Source: Larix kaempferi (lineage: Eukaryota; Streptophyta; Pinopsida; Pinales; Pinaceae). Taken from it: a DNA stretch of 64,000 nt. A model generated the notes under the pieces. That model did no database searches, was not told where the DNA came from, and was given only the letters and a program-made list of their open reading frames with translations. The stretch is taken from assembly GCA_027924585.1 (NCBI GenBank), contig BSBM01000423.1:3419501-3483500 (forward strand), written 5' to 3'. The position numbers were made by a program, and so were the translations under genes. Positions 24,380-36,104 of this stretch are shown piece by piece; the stretch's first letter is position 1, and each line of letters opens with the position of its first letter.

Positions 24380-26994
24380 CCCTCAACGCCTACACTTCCT
24401 TTTTCAACACGTTGATTTCTTGGTACTTTGGAAGCTTGTCTCTTGGTAAAAGAGCTTTCACTTCTGTATCCAACTGCTCCAGTGCAGCCTGCTTCTCCTC
24501 TACAGCAACCTTCAATTCCTGCAATGCTGGGTCTTCTTCGAGGGAAGTGAATGTCGTAGATGTTGCTTCTAACAAACCTTGGCACTTAGCCACTTCCGCT
24601 GCAATGTTCTCTGTTGTTGCCTTCACCTCCTTTGCTCTCAATTGCTGCTCATTTGGTTGGGTTTGTGGGTTAATTTGCTCCTTTAAGGAAACAATATTAG
24701 CCTCATGGAGAAGCTCCATCTCCTGCATCCTTGTCTTTATATTGGTAACCTACTCGTCAATTTTAACAATAGTATCCGCTGGTTCTTCTTGTACTTAGAG
24801 CTCCTCTATGTTGTCAGCGATCGCAGTGTTCATGGATTCAAGTCTTAGCCGATGATCATGTGCGTATTGCAACTCCATAGCTCTTTGCGAGCTATTTTCC
24901 TCCAACTTCCTGTTAGCTGCTTGCAGCTCAGCCTATCCTTTGAGCGCATCAATGGTTCTTTCATGCATTTCCTCCACAGACTGTAGGTGTAAGAAGTGTA
25001 AGCCTGGTAGTGGTATTTTTGCTAAGTCAAGATCCACATGCTCGACATCCTTCATGTCTAATATCAGTTGCTTTATCATGGGAAAAGTGACAGTGCTCGT
25101 ATCCAGATGGACGATACGTGACTTCGCAGGGATGGTCATGGTCAACTGCGGCTGCTGCGAAGTCCCTCCTAACTTCCCTTCTGACTCTGAGTCAAGCGGC
25201 GGGGGTAATCTCTTGTGCACTTCATCAATATTTAATGTAATCCCCTCCAACGTGACCAGATTCTTCTGCAAGGTATCCTGTATTTCTTTATCTTTTTTCT
25301 CATTGTCAGTCATGAGATCTTCCATATGCTCTGTGAACTTCACCGCGATCATTTCATAATCGTCCTCCTTGATACTGTATCTAACTGGCCTTTATCATCT
25401 TTCTGCTTCATGCGTGCTCCCTTTTTCTCGTCGAGGCTCTCTGGCTCCTTCATTTTTCCTACCTCCTTTTCTTCAACTATCGGGAATGGACATGGAATGG
25501 GTTCATTCTCCTTGAAATCGTTGGGGAGATCGACAACCTCTACATGGAACTCAGTAGGCCATTCCTTCATTATATTTTCAATGTCCTCGTCATACATGTG
25601 GTAGCTTCCTGCGTACCACTCTGCCTTATTCTGCTACGCTTTTGGTGAAATATGGATACTGCGCATGTCAGCATAAAAATCAATGATGGGAATGTATTTT
25701 CTAGTTACCTGCTTTGTGATCCCGGGGGTCGCTACAATCATGTCGAGCAACTGGCTATAGTACTGGTAGAACACTTCAGCTGTCGCGTGTTGCCTCTGCG
25801 AATTCATATTTGCCCAGAGGTTTGAGTAATGGGGCCCCCTGCATTCATTAGGATCAGTGGTTACTCCAACGTAATCCTTTGGCTCTTTCCATCCGACAAG
25901 AGCGATCAATACTATAAGCCAAGTATAGTGAAAATTGCCTCCATTGATTTGCATGTCATTGAGTTCCTCCATGAACTCGTTCAACAGATATTGTGACCAG
26001 TTAAATTGTTCCCCTTTTGCTACCACAGCTCCAAGCAGTACTGCGCCCATGCTTACCTCTAGAGGTCTACATTTCCTTAGTATTTTTCCTCCTAGCAGTT
26101 GCGTGACGAACTTCGTCGCCCTATTCTCAATGTCTTCTGTCTGAAAACCCCTCTTCCCTTTGACGATAGCCTAGGTTTTCTTCATCATGGACACAACTTC
26201 TTTATCCTTGCTCTTTCCTTGGAAGAATTGTTTAAGATCTTTACCCCTCTTACTCAGGCCTATGATACAGTGGATTAGATCAATGTTTAGGTCCACATTG
26301 CGGTCCAGCCACAAATAGCCCTGATGCATTCATGCCATCAACGTTCTTACTATCACGGTCAGTTCCGTGGTTCTATCAAAATGCAGGAGCCAGACTGGAC
26401 TATTCCTGACAGCCAACTTTCAGTGACCAAGTTAAGCTCACCCTTTGCATCTTTCTTCCAGCACATGTATTTGTCAAGCTAGAACTGTGGGAACTTCGGG
26501 GCATGGGGCTCCTCCTTCTGTATCTCGAGCAGATCATAATCCTCCCACTTGCAATCTGGGATTTTTCCCAGCAGATTCTTGTCTACCTCCACATGCTTCG
26601 ATATTGGTGATAATGGGATCTCGTACTTCGCATTTTTCTTCAGCTTAAAGACCAGTGAGTCCAGTGCATGAGGTGATATGTAGTTCGGAGTCATAGTCAG
26701 CGGTATTTGTTTATCTTCTATCAGTGGATTTTGCACTGTGGATCCCATCTTGGGAACCTTCGTTCTTCTTGCCACTGGAGTTTTGCTTTTATCTTCCATA
26801 GATGGAATGTGCCTTAGCGAGCTTCTTGATGATTTCCCTGGTTCAAAAATAACTTTCTTAGCTGGGGTTCTCATTAACCCTTCGATCCCTCCGTGCTTGA
26901 AAATCCACAATGTCTCCTGAACTGTGAATTCTTCTTCAAATGAAAACCTCTTTGACATACACTGGCTAACACTCACATAGTTTTCAGATGGCAT
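24380..26994 (-). pseudogene. Gypsy-1 third ORF (between integrase and 3' LTR), unknown
   Basis: Reading from a Met at 26994, successive frames encode about 800 residues in sense orientation. Residues 1-171 (26994-26479) form an uninterrupted basic segment. A central block at 25634-26250 has WSQYLLNEFMEELNDMQING and HYTWLIVLIALVGWKEPKD. An acidic block lies at 25349-25597, then 24933-25352. The C-terminal part at 24390-24920 is E/K/Q-rich with heptad-like spacing (LHEANIVSLKEQI, AALEQLDTEVKALL), predicting a coiled coil. Breaks include a TAG at 26479 and shifts near 25350 and 24780. I recognise no family. Its position matches the env-like or extra ORF of some plant Gypsy elements, but I see no clear signal peptide or transmembrane pair. 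Confidence 0.72.
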
Positions 26995-27600
26995 ACTGAA
27001 AATAGCTCACACAGAAGCATTAGCAGAAAATTCTTAGTGTTTGGTAATGCCCGCAAGACGATATGCAGTGTTATTTATAGGTGCAGCTGACCTCTTGCGC
27101 ACTCTTCAACGTTTAGATAAGCATTAATGGCGGTATCCGTTCGCCAAATATGGCTGATCCTTCGGTCTTTTCCTTCAAAATTCTATTCAGAATGGCTATT
27201 TATGCGTTAAATGCCCAAGCGGTCGCTGGAAATAGCTATATAATGGCTATTTTTCCCAACCGACACTGTAATGCCTATTTTTCTGAGCGTCGCACCGAGC
27301 TACGTGACAGGTCCTCCTTGATCCCGTGTAGTTACTTTGCAGTGTCGGAACTCTGGATTCTAAAAAAAATCTTGGGCTTATCTGACTTGATCCTCGCAGT
27401 TTCCGTTTTGAGCTTCGCAACTATGCTATTCTTCTTTTCTTTCCTTTTTCATTTGTTTTTCTTTCTGCGCAACAGCACATTCCAATAGTGCTACACGATA
27501 TATACATATTCCTTAGTATACAATGTGTACAGACTCACTCATCTTTCTAGTGCCCAATTTCAACTACACTTGGCACTTAGAACTCTTCGTTTTGTGATCA
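26995..27600 (-). other. Spacer between Gypsy-1 integrase and third ORF
   Basis: About 600 bp with no coding motif on either strand; AT-rich near 27360-27480. It could hold the promoter or splice acceptor for the third ORF, but I see no decisive signal. Confidence 0.5.
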
Positions 27601-28610
27601 TTATTGGTTCTGCGAAGAAGGACTATCTCGATAGGGTTTTAGTTTGCTTCCATTGATCAAAGTAGGAAAGGTATCTCTGTCTAATGTGGCTAACTGAACT
27701 GCGCCACCATTATTAACATGCAATACAGTATATGGACCAAACCAATGCATTTTAAACTTCCCAAGAAATTTCATGAACTTACTATCATACAGGAGGACTG
27801 ACCTGAAAGCTCTTGTTCTTGATGTGGCAATCGTGCCATGTGTTTTCCCTTTCCTTTTGCACTTGTTGGTGAAGTCCTGCAATGAAGCGATCCTCCTCCA
27901 AACCAACCAAGTGTAAAAGTCGTTCTTCCAACGCATTGCGATCTTCCATGCCTGTAAACACTACTATTCTCAAACTTGGAACAATATATTCCATTGGCAT
28001 TATTGCCTCTTGCCCGTAAGCCAACCTAAAGGGTGTGTGTCCTGTCAGTTTCTTGCAGGTAGTTATGTACTCCCATAATATAGATGGAATGCCCAGGTCC
28101 TAATCGTCCCAATTGACGTTGCATATCTTGGTTAGAGCATTCTCCATCACTTTGTTAAATGCTTCAACAGTTCCATTCACCTGTGGATGATAAGGCGTGC
28201 TGCGTTGATGATGTACTTGGAACTCTTCAGTCAAAGCTTCAATGGTTCTATTCAAAAAGGGAGTTCCTTGATCACTCATCAAAATCTTTGGGCATCCGAA
28301 CCTTGTCAGGATGTTCTCATATATAAACTCTGTGGCTATAGTTGCACTACAGTCTTTCACTGGCTTTGCTTCTTCCCATCTGGTGAGTAGTCAGTTGCGG
28401 TAATGATATGCCTCTCACCAGTTCTTTTCCCTGGTGGGTTAATAGGACCCACAAAATCAATATCCTATTTCTCAAATGCTTGCAATGTTAACTATGGATT
28501 TAAGGGAATTTCATCCCTGCACAATGGATTCCTTGTCCTCTGAATCCTTATGGATGGTAGGCCACCATAACCCTACATGCAATATCTTCTTTGCAGTAGC
28601 TCTGCTTGCA
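27601..28610 (-). pseudogene. Gypsy-1 integrase
   Basis: Carries the DDE core: first Asp in DIDFVGPINPPGKRTGE near 28440, second Asp in [16 protein letters not shown] near 28260, and Glu in [17 protein letters not shown] near 28160. The C-terminal domain continues with AYGQEAIMPMEYIVPSLRI (about 27965-28020) and FMKFLGKFKMHWFGPYTVL, ending LINGSKLKPYRD. No chromodomain follows. The N-terminal zinc finger has lost its two Cys positions through a small deletion near 28545. Stops and shifts occur near 28365-28500, 28100 and 27800. Confidence 0.9.
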
Positions 28611-29317
28611 TAGTGGCCTCCTGCGACTCCTGAATGTGCATCATCCAATATGAGTGGTTTCTCATGCTCTAATACACATCTGTGCAGTACTTCATCCAGT
28701 CCCAGTTTATATAACTGACCTTCGATTGTAGTGAAGTCTGTTGCGTGCACTACCAACTGCCTCTTTTGCTGCGTGGTGAACTCCTTAGGTGCCATCACTG
28801 TAGTTAGAAAATCAAGGATATCCTGATAATACTCACTAGCAAATTGTATAGCGAACAACTGTGCATCAGGAAGATTGTCCTCTAGATTCGTGGGTTCCTC
28901 TCCTAACTCGATCCTTGATAGATGATCAGGGCCTAAATTCAACCTGCCTGGCTTAAGAATAATTTCAAAGTCATACTCTCGAAAGAGTAATAACCATCTG
29001 CATATGCGCCCCCCTAACACTGGCTTATTGACCAGGTATTTCAAAGCTCAATGGTTAGTGAACATACAGAAATACGCACCAAGCAAGTAATGTCTGAACT
29101 TTTGCAGCACATGGACCATAGCGAGTCGTTCTCGCTCAGTAGTGGTATAGTTCTTCCCAGCAGATGAAAGCTTTCTACTGGAAAATGCAATGGGATGATC
29201 AATACCTCCCTCTCCCGACTGAGCAAGAACCACGCCCAATGCTATACATGAAGTGTCAACATGGACATGAAATGGCTTCTCCCAGTCTGGAAAAACTAGG
29301 ATCGGTGCAGTGACCAT
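28611..29317 (-). pseudogene. Gypsy-1 RNase H and linker
   Basis: RNase H starts with APILVFPDWEKPFHVHVDTS (catalytic Asp in VHVDTS) near 29250-29310. It continues with HPIAFSSRKLS, TERERLAMVHVLQKFRHYL, a frame break near 29045, then YLVNKPVLGGRICRWLLLF and PDHLSRIELGEEPTNLEDNL. The linker to the integrase zinc finger (AHSGVAGGHY) follows. Family-typical order directly downstream of RT. Confidence 0.9.
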
Positions 29318-30592
29318 ATTTTCTTTTAATGTATCAAATCCTTGTTCTCATTCTTCATTCCAGATGAACAATGTGTCTTTCTTTAGAAATTTATCCATAG
29401 CTGCGGTTATCTGCGCATACCCTTTTATAAATTTCCTATAATATCTGGTATGTCCCAATATAGTGCGAAACTGCTTAACTGAGTTTGGTGTCGGTAAATT
29501 CACAATGACTACGATATTGGCAGGATCAACCATCAAGCCCTGTTTGCACACAATGTGTCCCAACAAGATGCCATAGGGCACACAGAAAACACAATTCTTC
29601 ATATTTAATAAAATTTGATATTGTCTGCATTTCTCCAACATCATCCTGAGGTTCTCGGCATGGTTCTTGAGTAAGCCAAAAATGGTCCAATCATCAAAAT
29701 AAACCTCTAAGAACTTATGTATGTAATCTTTAAATGCTGCGACAACCACTCTGGAAAATATGGCGGGTGCGTTCTTCAACCCAAAAGGAATCACTGTGTA
29801 CTAGAACGACCCCCATTCTATAGCAAAAGTAGTCTTGTGCCTATCTGCGCAATCAATCCTGATCTGATGGTATCCGAAGAATCCATCAGTAAAATAATAC
29901 ACCTCATTCCCTCCAACATTGTCTAGCACTTCATCTCTAAAAGGTGTAGGAAATGGGTCATGCATTGAAGCATCATTATGTTTCCTAAGGTCCACACAGA
30001 TCCTGATCTCACCCTTCATTTTCTTATCCTGGGTAACCATCGGGCTTATCCACTCAGATTCTTCAACCGGATCAATGATACATGCATCAAGCATCTTATC
30101 TAGTTCTTCCTTAACTCGTTCTTTATAGTGCGGGTTCAGTCTATATGGTCTCTGCTTCACAAGCTTCATATCAGGCTTAAGAGGAATTTTCATCAATCCT
30201 AAGTCTCCCAAAATTCCTTTCATCTCTATGAACTTGGTCGGGAATAATTCTCGATATTCCTGTAATATGCCTGCGACTTCTTCAACTGTATCTTCATCCC
30301 AGTAGTCTCCGATAGCTGCAAACTTTGTCTCTTCGCTGGTGCTAATGTTCACTTTCCTTGTTTTCACAGGTCCACTCATATCTGGAATTTCCAGTGGAGG
30401 TCGTTCTACCTCGTGTGATCCCTCTGACTCAGGTATCCATATATTGCGTTGGTCCTCCTCATCAGTGTCTTCTTTATCATCACAATCCTCAGCGATGTGA
30501 TAACAATCAAGAGCGTGCTCTAGCTGCTCTTCCCATTCTAGCTGTAGGCACGCAGGTACGCTATTCGTTCCAAAGAATTCTTCTAATGTCAT
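29318..30592 (-). pseudogene. Gypsy-1 reverse transcriptase
   Basis: Motifs in order: RPYRLNPHYKERVKEELDKM near 30100-30160, ICVDLRKHNDASMHDPFPTP near 29950-30010, YYFTDGFFGYHQIRI near 29870-29910, PFGLKNAPAIFSRV near 29755-29795, the catalytic box VYFDDW near 29690-29710, and GHTRYYRKFIKGYA near 29420-29460. YFDD replaces the usual YxDD with an acceptable residue. A stop sits near 29797 and the ends are shifted. The 263-codon frame at 29801-30592 is the longest uninterrupted pol segment. Confidence 0.93.
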
Positions 30593-31110
30593 ATTTCCCT
30601 GTGCGCAATCTGGTCTGAATATTCTTTCTTAATAGATTGCAGCACATCATTGATACTTGGATGTTCATCTTCGAAACTAAAATTCTGTTGGAAGCTTGCG
30701 GTTAGGCCAGACCAGTCCACTGTGCCTCTGCACAACTCTGGGTTTAGGTACCACTTCTTCGGAATCAGTTCTTCCAACATGTGCACAAACATATGCACCC
30801 ATTTTGTCTGTGGCCTTTCCTTCCATGCTGTTGAACATACCTGAATATGCTGTCTTGGATCTGTCTATCCATTATATTTCTCAAAGGATAGGGTAACCTT
30901 ATCAGCAAACCTGATTTGCATCTTAATTCCGCACTGATCCCATGTTGTCAATGTCTGCTTATGCGCAGACCACCATCTGACAAGTGTATCGCACAATGCC
31001 ACATCTAATGCTTGTAAGTGATGTTCTTCTGCAATTGCTGCAGTATATTCATTGATAAAACAATAAACATTAGAGAAACCATCATAGCCAGGGATTGGGC
31101 TTACCTCCTT
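30593..31110 (-). pseudogene. Gypsy-1 second gag/capsid-like domain between protease and RT
   Basis: Downstream of the protease the minus strand encodes ALDVALCDTLVRWWSAHKQT near 30965-31010 and FEKYNG with TDPRQHIQVC near 30840-30895. KWVHMFVHMLEELIPKKWY near 30740-30800 and ELCRGTVDWSGLTASFQQNF follow. The W..H.F.H.L...P..WY ... W..L...F pattern is that of retrotransposon capsid domains (Pfam Retrotrans_gag type). It is distinct from the normal gag at 32350-33456, which also has it. Gypsy-2 has the same domain in the same place. The identification as capsid-like is inference from pattern. Confidence 0.7.
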
Positions 31111-32136
31111 TCTAATTCAGCGCAATGAATTTGTGATCCGTGCACATCTCCTGGCAGATACTTCATGTAATCTGCTTTGCCAATTTTCCAGTCCTACATC
31201 AGAGTTTGAGATGCAAGAACTGTCATAGCACTGGCTAAGTGTTCCATCTGCAGTTGTATTAATATATTCAACAACATTAGTTGTCATCTTGTAAATACGA
31301 TCCAAGTCCTAGGCTCTGGATTCCTCCTGAATCAGTTCAACATATCGTTCACCCTACAAGGGATCTAATGGCCCAATGACCCTGATATCATTTCCTTCAA
31401 ATATCATTTTCATGTTGTTCAAATCAATAATGGTGGAGTTAGTCATTGCCCAGTCGATACCCAGCAGCGCTAGATAAGGATGTCTATCTTCCACGATTTC
31501 AATCACTTCAAAATCTACATAGCTGCACACTCCGTCAATGTCAACGATAATGTTGGGTAACCTCCCCAAAGGTATAACTATCCCTTGATTAGCCATTCTT
31601 AGCTTTAGAGGTTACCGCTATAACTTTGGTTTGCCCATGTGATGCCATGTCTGCTTGGTCAAGACATTTACTTTGGATCCAACATCAAGGATGATCTCAT
31701 CCATCTCATAGCTTCCAATCTGTGCAGTTAACCTCATTTCCCTCCTTGTTCTTTTGGGACTCTTGATATTATGGATTGTTCCATGGGCAGCCCCCTTCTC
31801 ACTGCGTGGCTCATATTGTCTAAGTAGTTTTTCAAATTCCGTGAAGGCTTTTGCGCTCTTTAATAACTTCATGCAGCTTTGTAGGAGCTGCGCAACAGAG
31901 GTCCCTATATCTGTTGCAATGCTCGTCTGGTCATATGTTGCTTCCATATCCTCTATTTGTGGTACTTCAATGTGTAGCAGGATTCTCATCGATTGAGGTG
32001 ATGACTCTCTAAAGATATCTCGCGCTTCTGTAAATGCTCCTTTATTTTTCTGTAGGTCCAGACCCAGTGTTCTCCCAGGAGCTTTTCTAATCCATATTGG
32101 TTCACCCGGAGTCTGCTTATTATCTCGTGTTCCCAA
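31111..32136 (-). pseudogene. Gypsy-1 aspartic protease region
   Basis: The segment 31618-32136 contains RREMRLTAQIGSYEMDEIIL then DVGSKVNVLTKQTWHHMG; the catalytic triad region, normally D-(S/T/L)-G-S, reads DVGS. It continues after two stops near 31610 with ANQGIVIPLGRLPNIIVDID and YLALLGIDWAMTN (the Gly-containing flap and C-terminal strand), typical of Gypsy retropepsins. Downstream (31117-31305) is a linker with LENWQSRLHEVSARRCARIT, shared with Gypsy-2 (HWQNRMHEVSVRKCG). Confidence 0.85.
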
Positions 32137-32349
32137 GGTTGAAGCTTATGCGCCTCCATCCCTTCCTGTATCAGTGCCACTGCGCATTACCATATTTACA
32201 CTTGGATCCGCAGTTTTTCTCTCTGCTGCGATCAACTGAATGTTGGGATTCAGTGGTTTTGTCCTCCTTCATTTCTGCATTTCTACCTCTTGCACAGAAC
32301 GGTCTTCAATAACGTATTCAAATGATTTACAGTAATTGCACGTAGTGCA

Positions 32350-33456
32350 TGGATTTGTACAATCTCGAGATACATGGCCTGGCTGGCCACAGTTATAACA
32401 AATTACCTAGCCGCGTCCTCTCGATTGTGTTAGGCCGACATTTGTTCCTCTCCCACAGTATCCACCACCACGGACTCTATATCCACCCTGATCATAGTGC
32501 GTGTTCTCTTGTTTTGTCTGATTTTTCTCTTGGACATGGTACATTCCAGCACCTCGCATTGCTTCCATATCGCACTTTCTTTCATTCAAGAGCTCATATG
32601 CATGACAGTTGGATTCATCATGTCCAACTGATTTACAGAAACTGCAATATAAGCTTTTAGGTGTTTTTACATATTTCTGTATTAGATAACAGTATTCAGG
32701 ATGGTGTCCTCTGCTTCTCCATATTTCACACCACTGTGCTTGGTTGTGATTCATATTCATTGGGTTCGGTGCACCATTGTCAAGATAATATTGAAAAAGA
32801 GGGAAATGTTCTCTGTTGTGGCCCTCTCCTTTGCATCCTGTGCACCAAAACTCACGTCTTGGTTCATATCTTTGTTCTTTTCCATTCTTCATACCTTGTA
32901 ATTCTAATGTTAAGGTGGTCAACTGGTTCTGGATCTATGACATCCTAGAAGTAATTTATCCAACTGGTGAAGCCTCCAGCTTCATTGCGATCTCTAAGGG
33001 ATCTGCTTGCAATAGAACCTTTTGTTGCATCAGTGGTTGTTTGATGTGGGGCAATAGTGCAGCTGTGAACCATTCTTTGTGCTGTTGCGGAGCTATAACA
33101 AAGCTCACTTGGTCTAACAATGTCTTAAATTTTTGGTCAAATTCCCAGACCGTTTCAGTAGGTTTCTGCTTAATTTCTTTTAGCTCTCTTATGCACTGTG
33201 ACTCGGATTTCGGTTTCTTAAATTCTCCTACGAGTGCAGCCTTGATTTATGTTAGGGTTCTTGTCTGTGCCTGAGAATATTTCATAAACCAGTGCAATGC
33301 TCTGTCTCTGAAATTAATGATGAGCTACGCTCTCTTCACAGCATCATCCTGAACTTGCTTTACACTCCATATAGCTTCACATAGAAACCAGTCCTGATCA
33401 GGGTCTTCTAGACCCGCTCCTTTGAATATCGACAGTTTTATATCATTATCTGTCAT
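32350..33456 (-). pseudogene. Gypsy-1 gag (capsid and zinc knuckles)
   Basis: From a Met at 33456 the frame gives FKGAGLEDPDQDWFLCEAIW, DRALHWFMKY, ELKEIKQKPTETVWEFDQKF, HKEWFTAALLPHI and MQQKV, a Gypsy capsid. Cys-rich knuckles follow: CTGCKGEGHN near 32825, CSFCKSVGHDESNC near 32600-32640 and CYNCGQPGHVSRDC near 32355-32400; a fourth (CEIWRSRGHHPEYC) has lost its second Cys. Stops near 33330, 33250 and 32940 interrupt it. A proline/threonine-rich segment reads on upstream to about 33830 and may be the true N-terminus. Confidence 0.88.
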
Positions 33457-33988
33457 TCTCCTTCCTAGTTGTGTACCACCCTGAGTAGTGCTATGTTTTT
33501 GTGGGGGGTTCTGAGCAGAAAAAATAAAGGGAATATTCGGGATAGTGGTATTCTATGGAATATTTTGAGACTGAGTATTCTGAACTGGACTAGTCTGAGT
33601 CGGGATGGTCTCAACACCTGCTCCTACGGTGTTAGCAGTATTGATGTTCTGTGGGGTGGGCTACACTACGCTCAAAGAAGGTGGGTTCTAAGATAGAGGT
33701 GGTGCGGTTTCTGCAACTGGCGGATTCTAAGGTGTGATAGGGTGGATGGTGGCTGATGACAGCACGATCTGATTGTTAAGGTCACATGGGATTTCGGTAT
33801 CGACGCGGAGTCTAGGTCCTCCAGTATTCTTTTCTTTATTAAAATTATCTCTTTCCACTTCTTATATTATGTGTCTCTTCATCAGAATCACTAAAAATGC
33901 TATTGACCATGACAGATTCAAAAATATTACTACATTCTTAAAATGCCTTTCTCAGCTAAAAGCATTTTAATGTTTAGACTAAGATTGT

Positions 33989-34420
33989 TCAGGTACTTAC
34001 CTCTGAATCCTTCGAAAATTATGCTTCAGCTTGGATGTAGGATTTCAGCGTGTCTACAGCAAATTATGTTACAAATCCTTCAAGTATGCTATCGACCTAG
34101 AAGTCGACTGCTCGCGGCAGTGGGTTGTCTATTGCTTTGAGCTACATTGTGAGCTCTGGAGTCCACTCTATAGGTAGTCCTCCTTGAAAATAGGTTTTCT
34201 TCTCCACGAGTCGCGAGATCCACGCGTGTAGCTCGTTTCCAAGCGAAGCCTACAATACCTCGTGAATTTCTTTCCACAAATATCTATTCAACCAATCTAC
34301 GTCAGAAAGATGTGGGTGTCTGTTCTCTTTCTTTGCAAAATCTCTTTCAATTTTATCACACCAATCCCATATCTCTTTCTTTTCGAGATGCCAATTGTTT
34401 GAACCCAACGGGAAATGGTA
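33989..34420 (-). pseudogene. Gypsy-1 short ORF upstream of gag
   Basis: Starting about 70 bp after the LTR, the minus strand reads NWHLEKKEIWDWCDKIERDF, then VDWLNRYLWKEIHEV, TYFQGGLPIEWTPELTM and VDSILEGFVT, with four in-frame stops. The same protein lies at the same place in Gypsy-2 (FQGG ... W ... LDSILEEYITEF), so it is a conserved part of the family and not chance. The frame ends at 33989-33991, overlapping an AGAG/GTAAGT splice-donor consensus near 33995-34000. Function unknown. Confidence 0.65.
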
Positions 34421-34470
34421 TTCTTCGTCACATATTATTTTTCCAAATACACTATCACATCACTGGTCTT

Positions 34471-34488
34471 ATTCGAGCAACGTAACCA
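34471..34488 (-). other. Candidate Gypsy-1 primer binding site
   Basis: After the LTR end (CGCCAACA) there are two A bases, then TGGTTACGTTGCTCGAAT. The TGG after a 2-nt gap is normal for Gypsy primer sites. Gypsy-2 has TGGTTCCATTGTC in the same place. I cannot assign the tRNA. Confidence 0.55.
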
Positions 34489-34490
34489 TT

Positions 34491-36099
34491 TGTTGGCGTA
34501 TATAACTGAGCTAGAGGTTTCCAGAGTAGAACCGGGTACTTTATGGTTCGAGAAACCAACAAAACCTCTATTCATCGGCCCTTTTAGCAACAGAATGCGA
34601 ACAGTCTGAGGTCTCATCCTAGGAGAAGCTGAGGGGGTGGTTGCAGAATCAAGTTTCCACAACCTGGTGATGCGACTGTAAAAGGGATTGATAAGCAGCG
34701 CATCAAGAGACGGTTACTACGGACAAATGACTACATGAAGTCTCTACTTTGCAGTGGATACTTCGTCAAACTATGGTGCCATGCACCTAGCACATCCAAG
34801 GACTGTGCAATGTTAGAATTGTTTCGCGTTGCGACAGTAATCTATTAATAGCTTACCTCACAGCACTCAAGATAGGTCGGCGCGTCAACTAGACCGTGTA
34901 GCTACTCCAAGGCTTGATCAAATCCAATCAATCCTTACTTAACAATTTTGATCCATTCATCAACACTTAACTACTATCTTTATGGCGTATATAATTAAAC
35001 AAAATTACACGGTACTGCGTGTTCCAACACTATGCTCAGATCTAGTGCTAACTATGTGATTATCCACAGGTTCATGCATTCAAAGACTTAGACGAGCTGA
35101 ATACTTAACATTCATCCACACATGCATTACTTAACATATTATTCCCATCATTTCCTATGGCGAATACATATAAAAGCAATCACATAACAGATAACTGCAA
35201 CATCGAACATCCATACTACGAAAATGAACAAATACACTAACACAATCAATCACAATACATAGAATTTAATGTGGTTCACCCCCTGGATGGAGGCTACATC
35301 CAAAAGAACAGTTGTTAATATTGATCTTTTTGGGAAGGGTACAACCATTCTTAGTCTATGCACTCAGTTGCACACTCTCTTCTCTCTCAGATAGTTCTCT
35401 ACGCACTCAGCTTCAGAGCCTTTACAATGGCTTTCAAGCTTAAGATTCTATAATAATCAATACTAACCAAAATGAAGAGTAACACTTCCCTTAAAAAATC
35501 GTGCCTTATTTATAGATCATGCCCGTAGGTCAAGTCTTTACAATCCGCAGGCCAAAAACCATTAGGTTTACAAAAACAGTTACAGTTTCCAACTCATCAA
35601 GCTAGCTGGTGCCTAGTAGAAAATCTTCCATCGTGACCTGCCCCTTCACGCATTCCCACGTCGCTATCAGCCTTCCTGTCGCATGTGTGCCATAGGTCGC
35701 TTTCCCCAAGCCATTCTTCCTCTAACGGTCGCATGCAACTGGTTCAAGTAGTGGTATCTTTTGCGTGTGCGACCAGTTGCTTTCTTCCCGATCCGCTCTT
35801 TCCCATCACTTGGAACTCCTGGAGAATCTTTACCAAAAACAGACTACCGATGGTCTACCTGGAACATGTGCCATCTTTCCCGTCCAACACTCTGCCGTGC
35901 TGGACCCCTGTAGACTGGACACCTCGCAGCACTGCATCCTCGCATCACCGATCTTTGCAGCGCTTCTGACACTACGCTGCGCGCAACTTTGCAGCATCCC
36001 AAAAACTTATACAAAAAAAGTATTTAGGCTGAACTGCACTCAGCTTCACAATTCCAAAAATCCTTGTTCTAAATTTCCCCACTTGGGCCAGGCCCAACA
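34491..36099 (-). repeat. Gypsy-1 5' LTR, 1609 bp
   Basis: Pair of 22456-24064. The plus-strand start TGTTGGCGTATATAACTGAG and end GGCCCAACA are followed by the duplication GCTCT. Confidence 0.96.
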
Positions 36100-36104
36100 G
36101 CTCT

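Larger units (their letters stand above)
22456..36099 (-). mobile_element. Gypsy-1: full-length Ty3/gypsy element with an extra 3' ORF
   Basis: Two LTRs of identical length (1609 bp) run from TGTTGGCGTATATAA to CCAACA and are flanked by perfect 5-bp duplications GCTCT at 22451-22455 and 36100-36104. Minus-strand order: 5' LTR, primer site, small ORF, gag, protease, second gag-like domain, RT, RNase H, integrase, third ORF, 3' LTR. RT and integrase motifs place it in the non-chromodomain Tat/Athila-like branch. It is inserted inside the gag of Gypsy-0. All frames carry stops, so it is not autonomous now. Confidence 0.96.

Noticed and set aside
24292-24798. 168-codon plus-strand frame opposite the Gypsy-1 third ORF
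   Set aside because: Antisense shadow of the coiled-coil coding region; Cys/Ser/Phe-rich with no motif.
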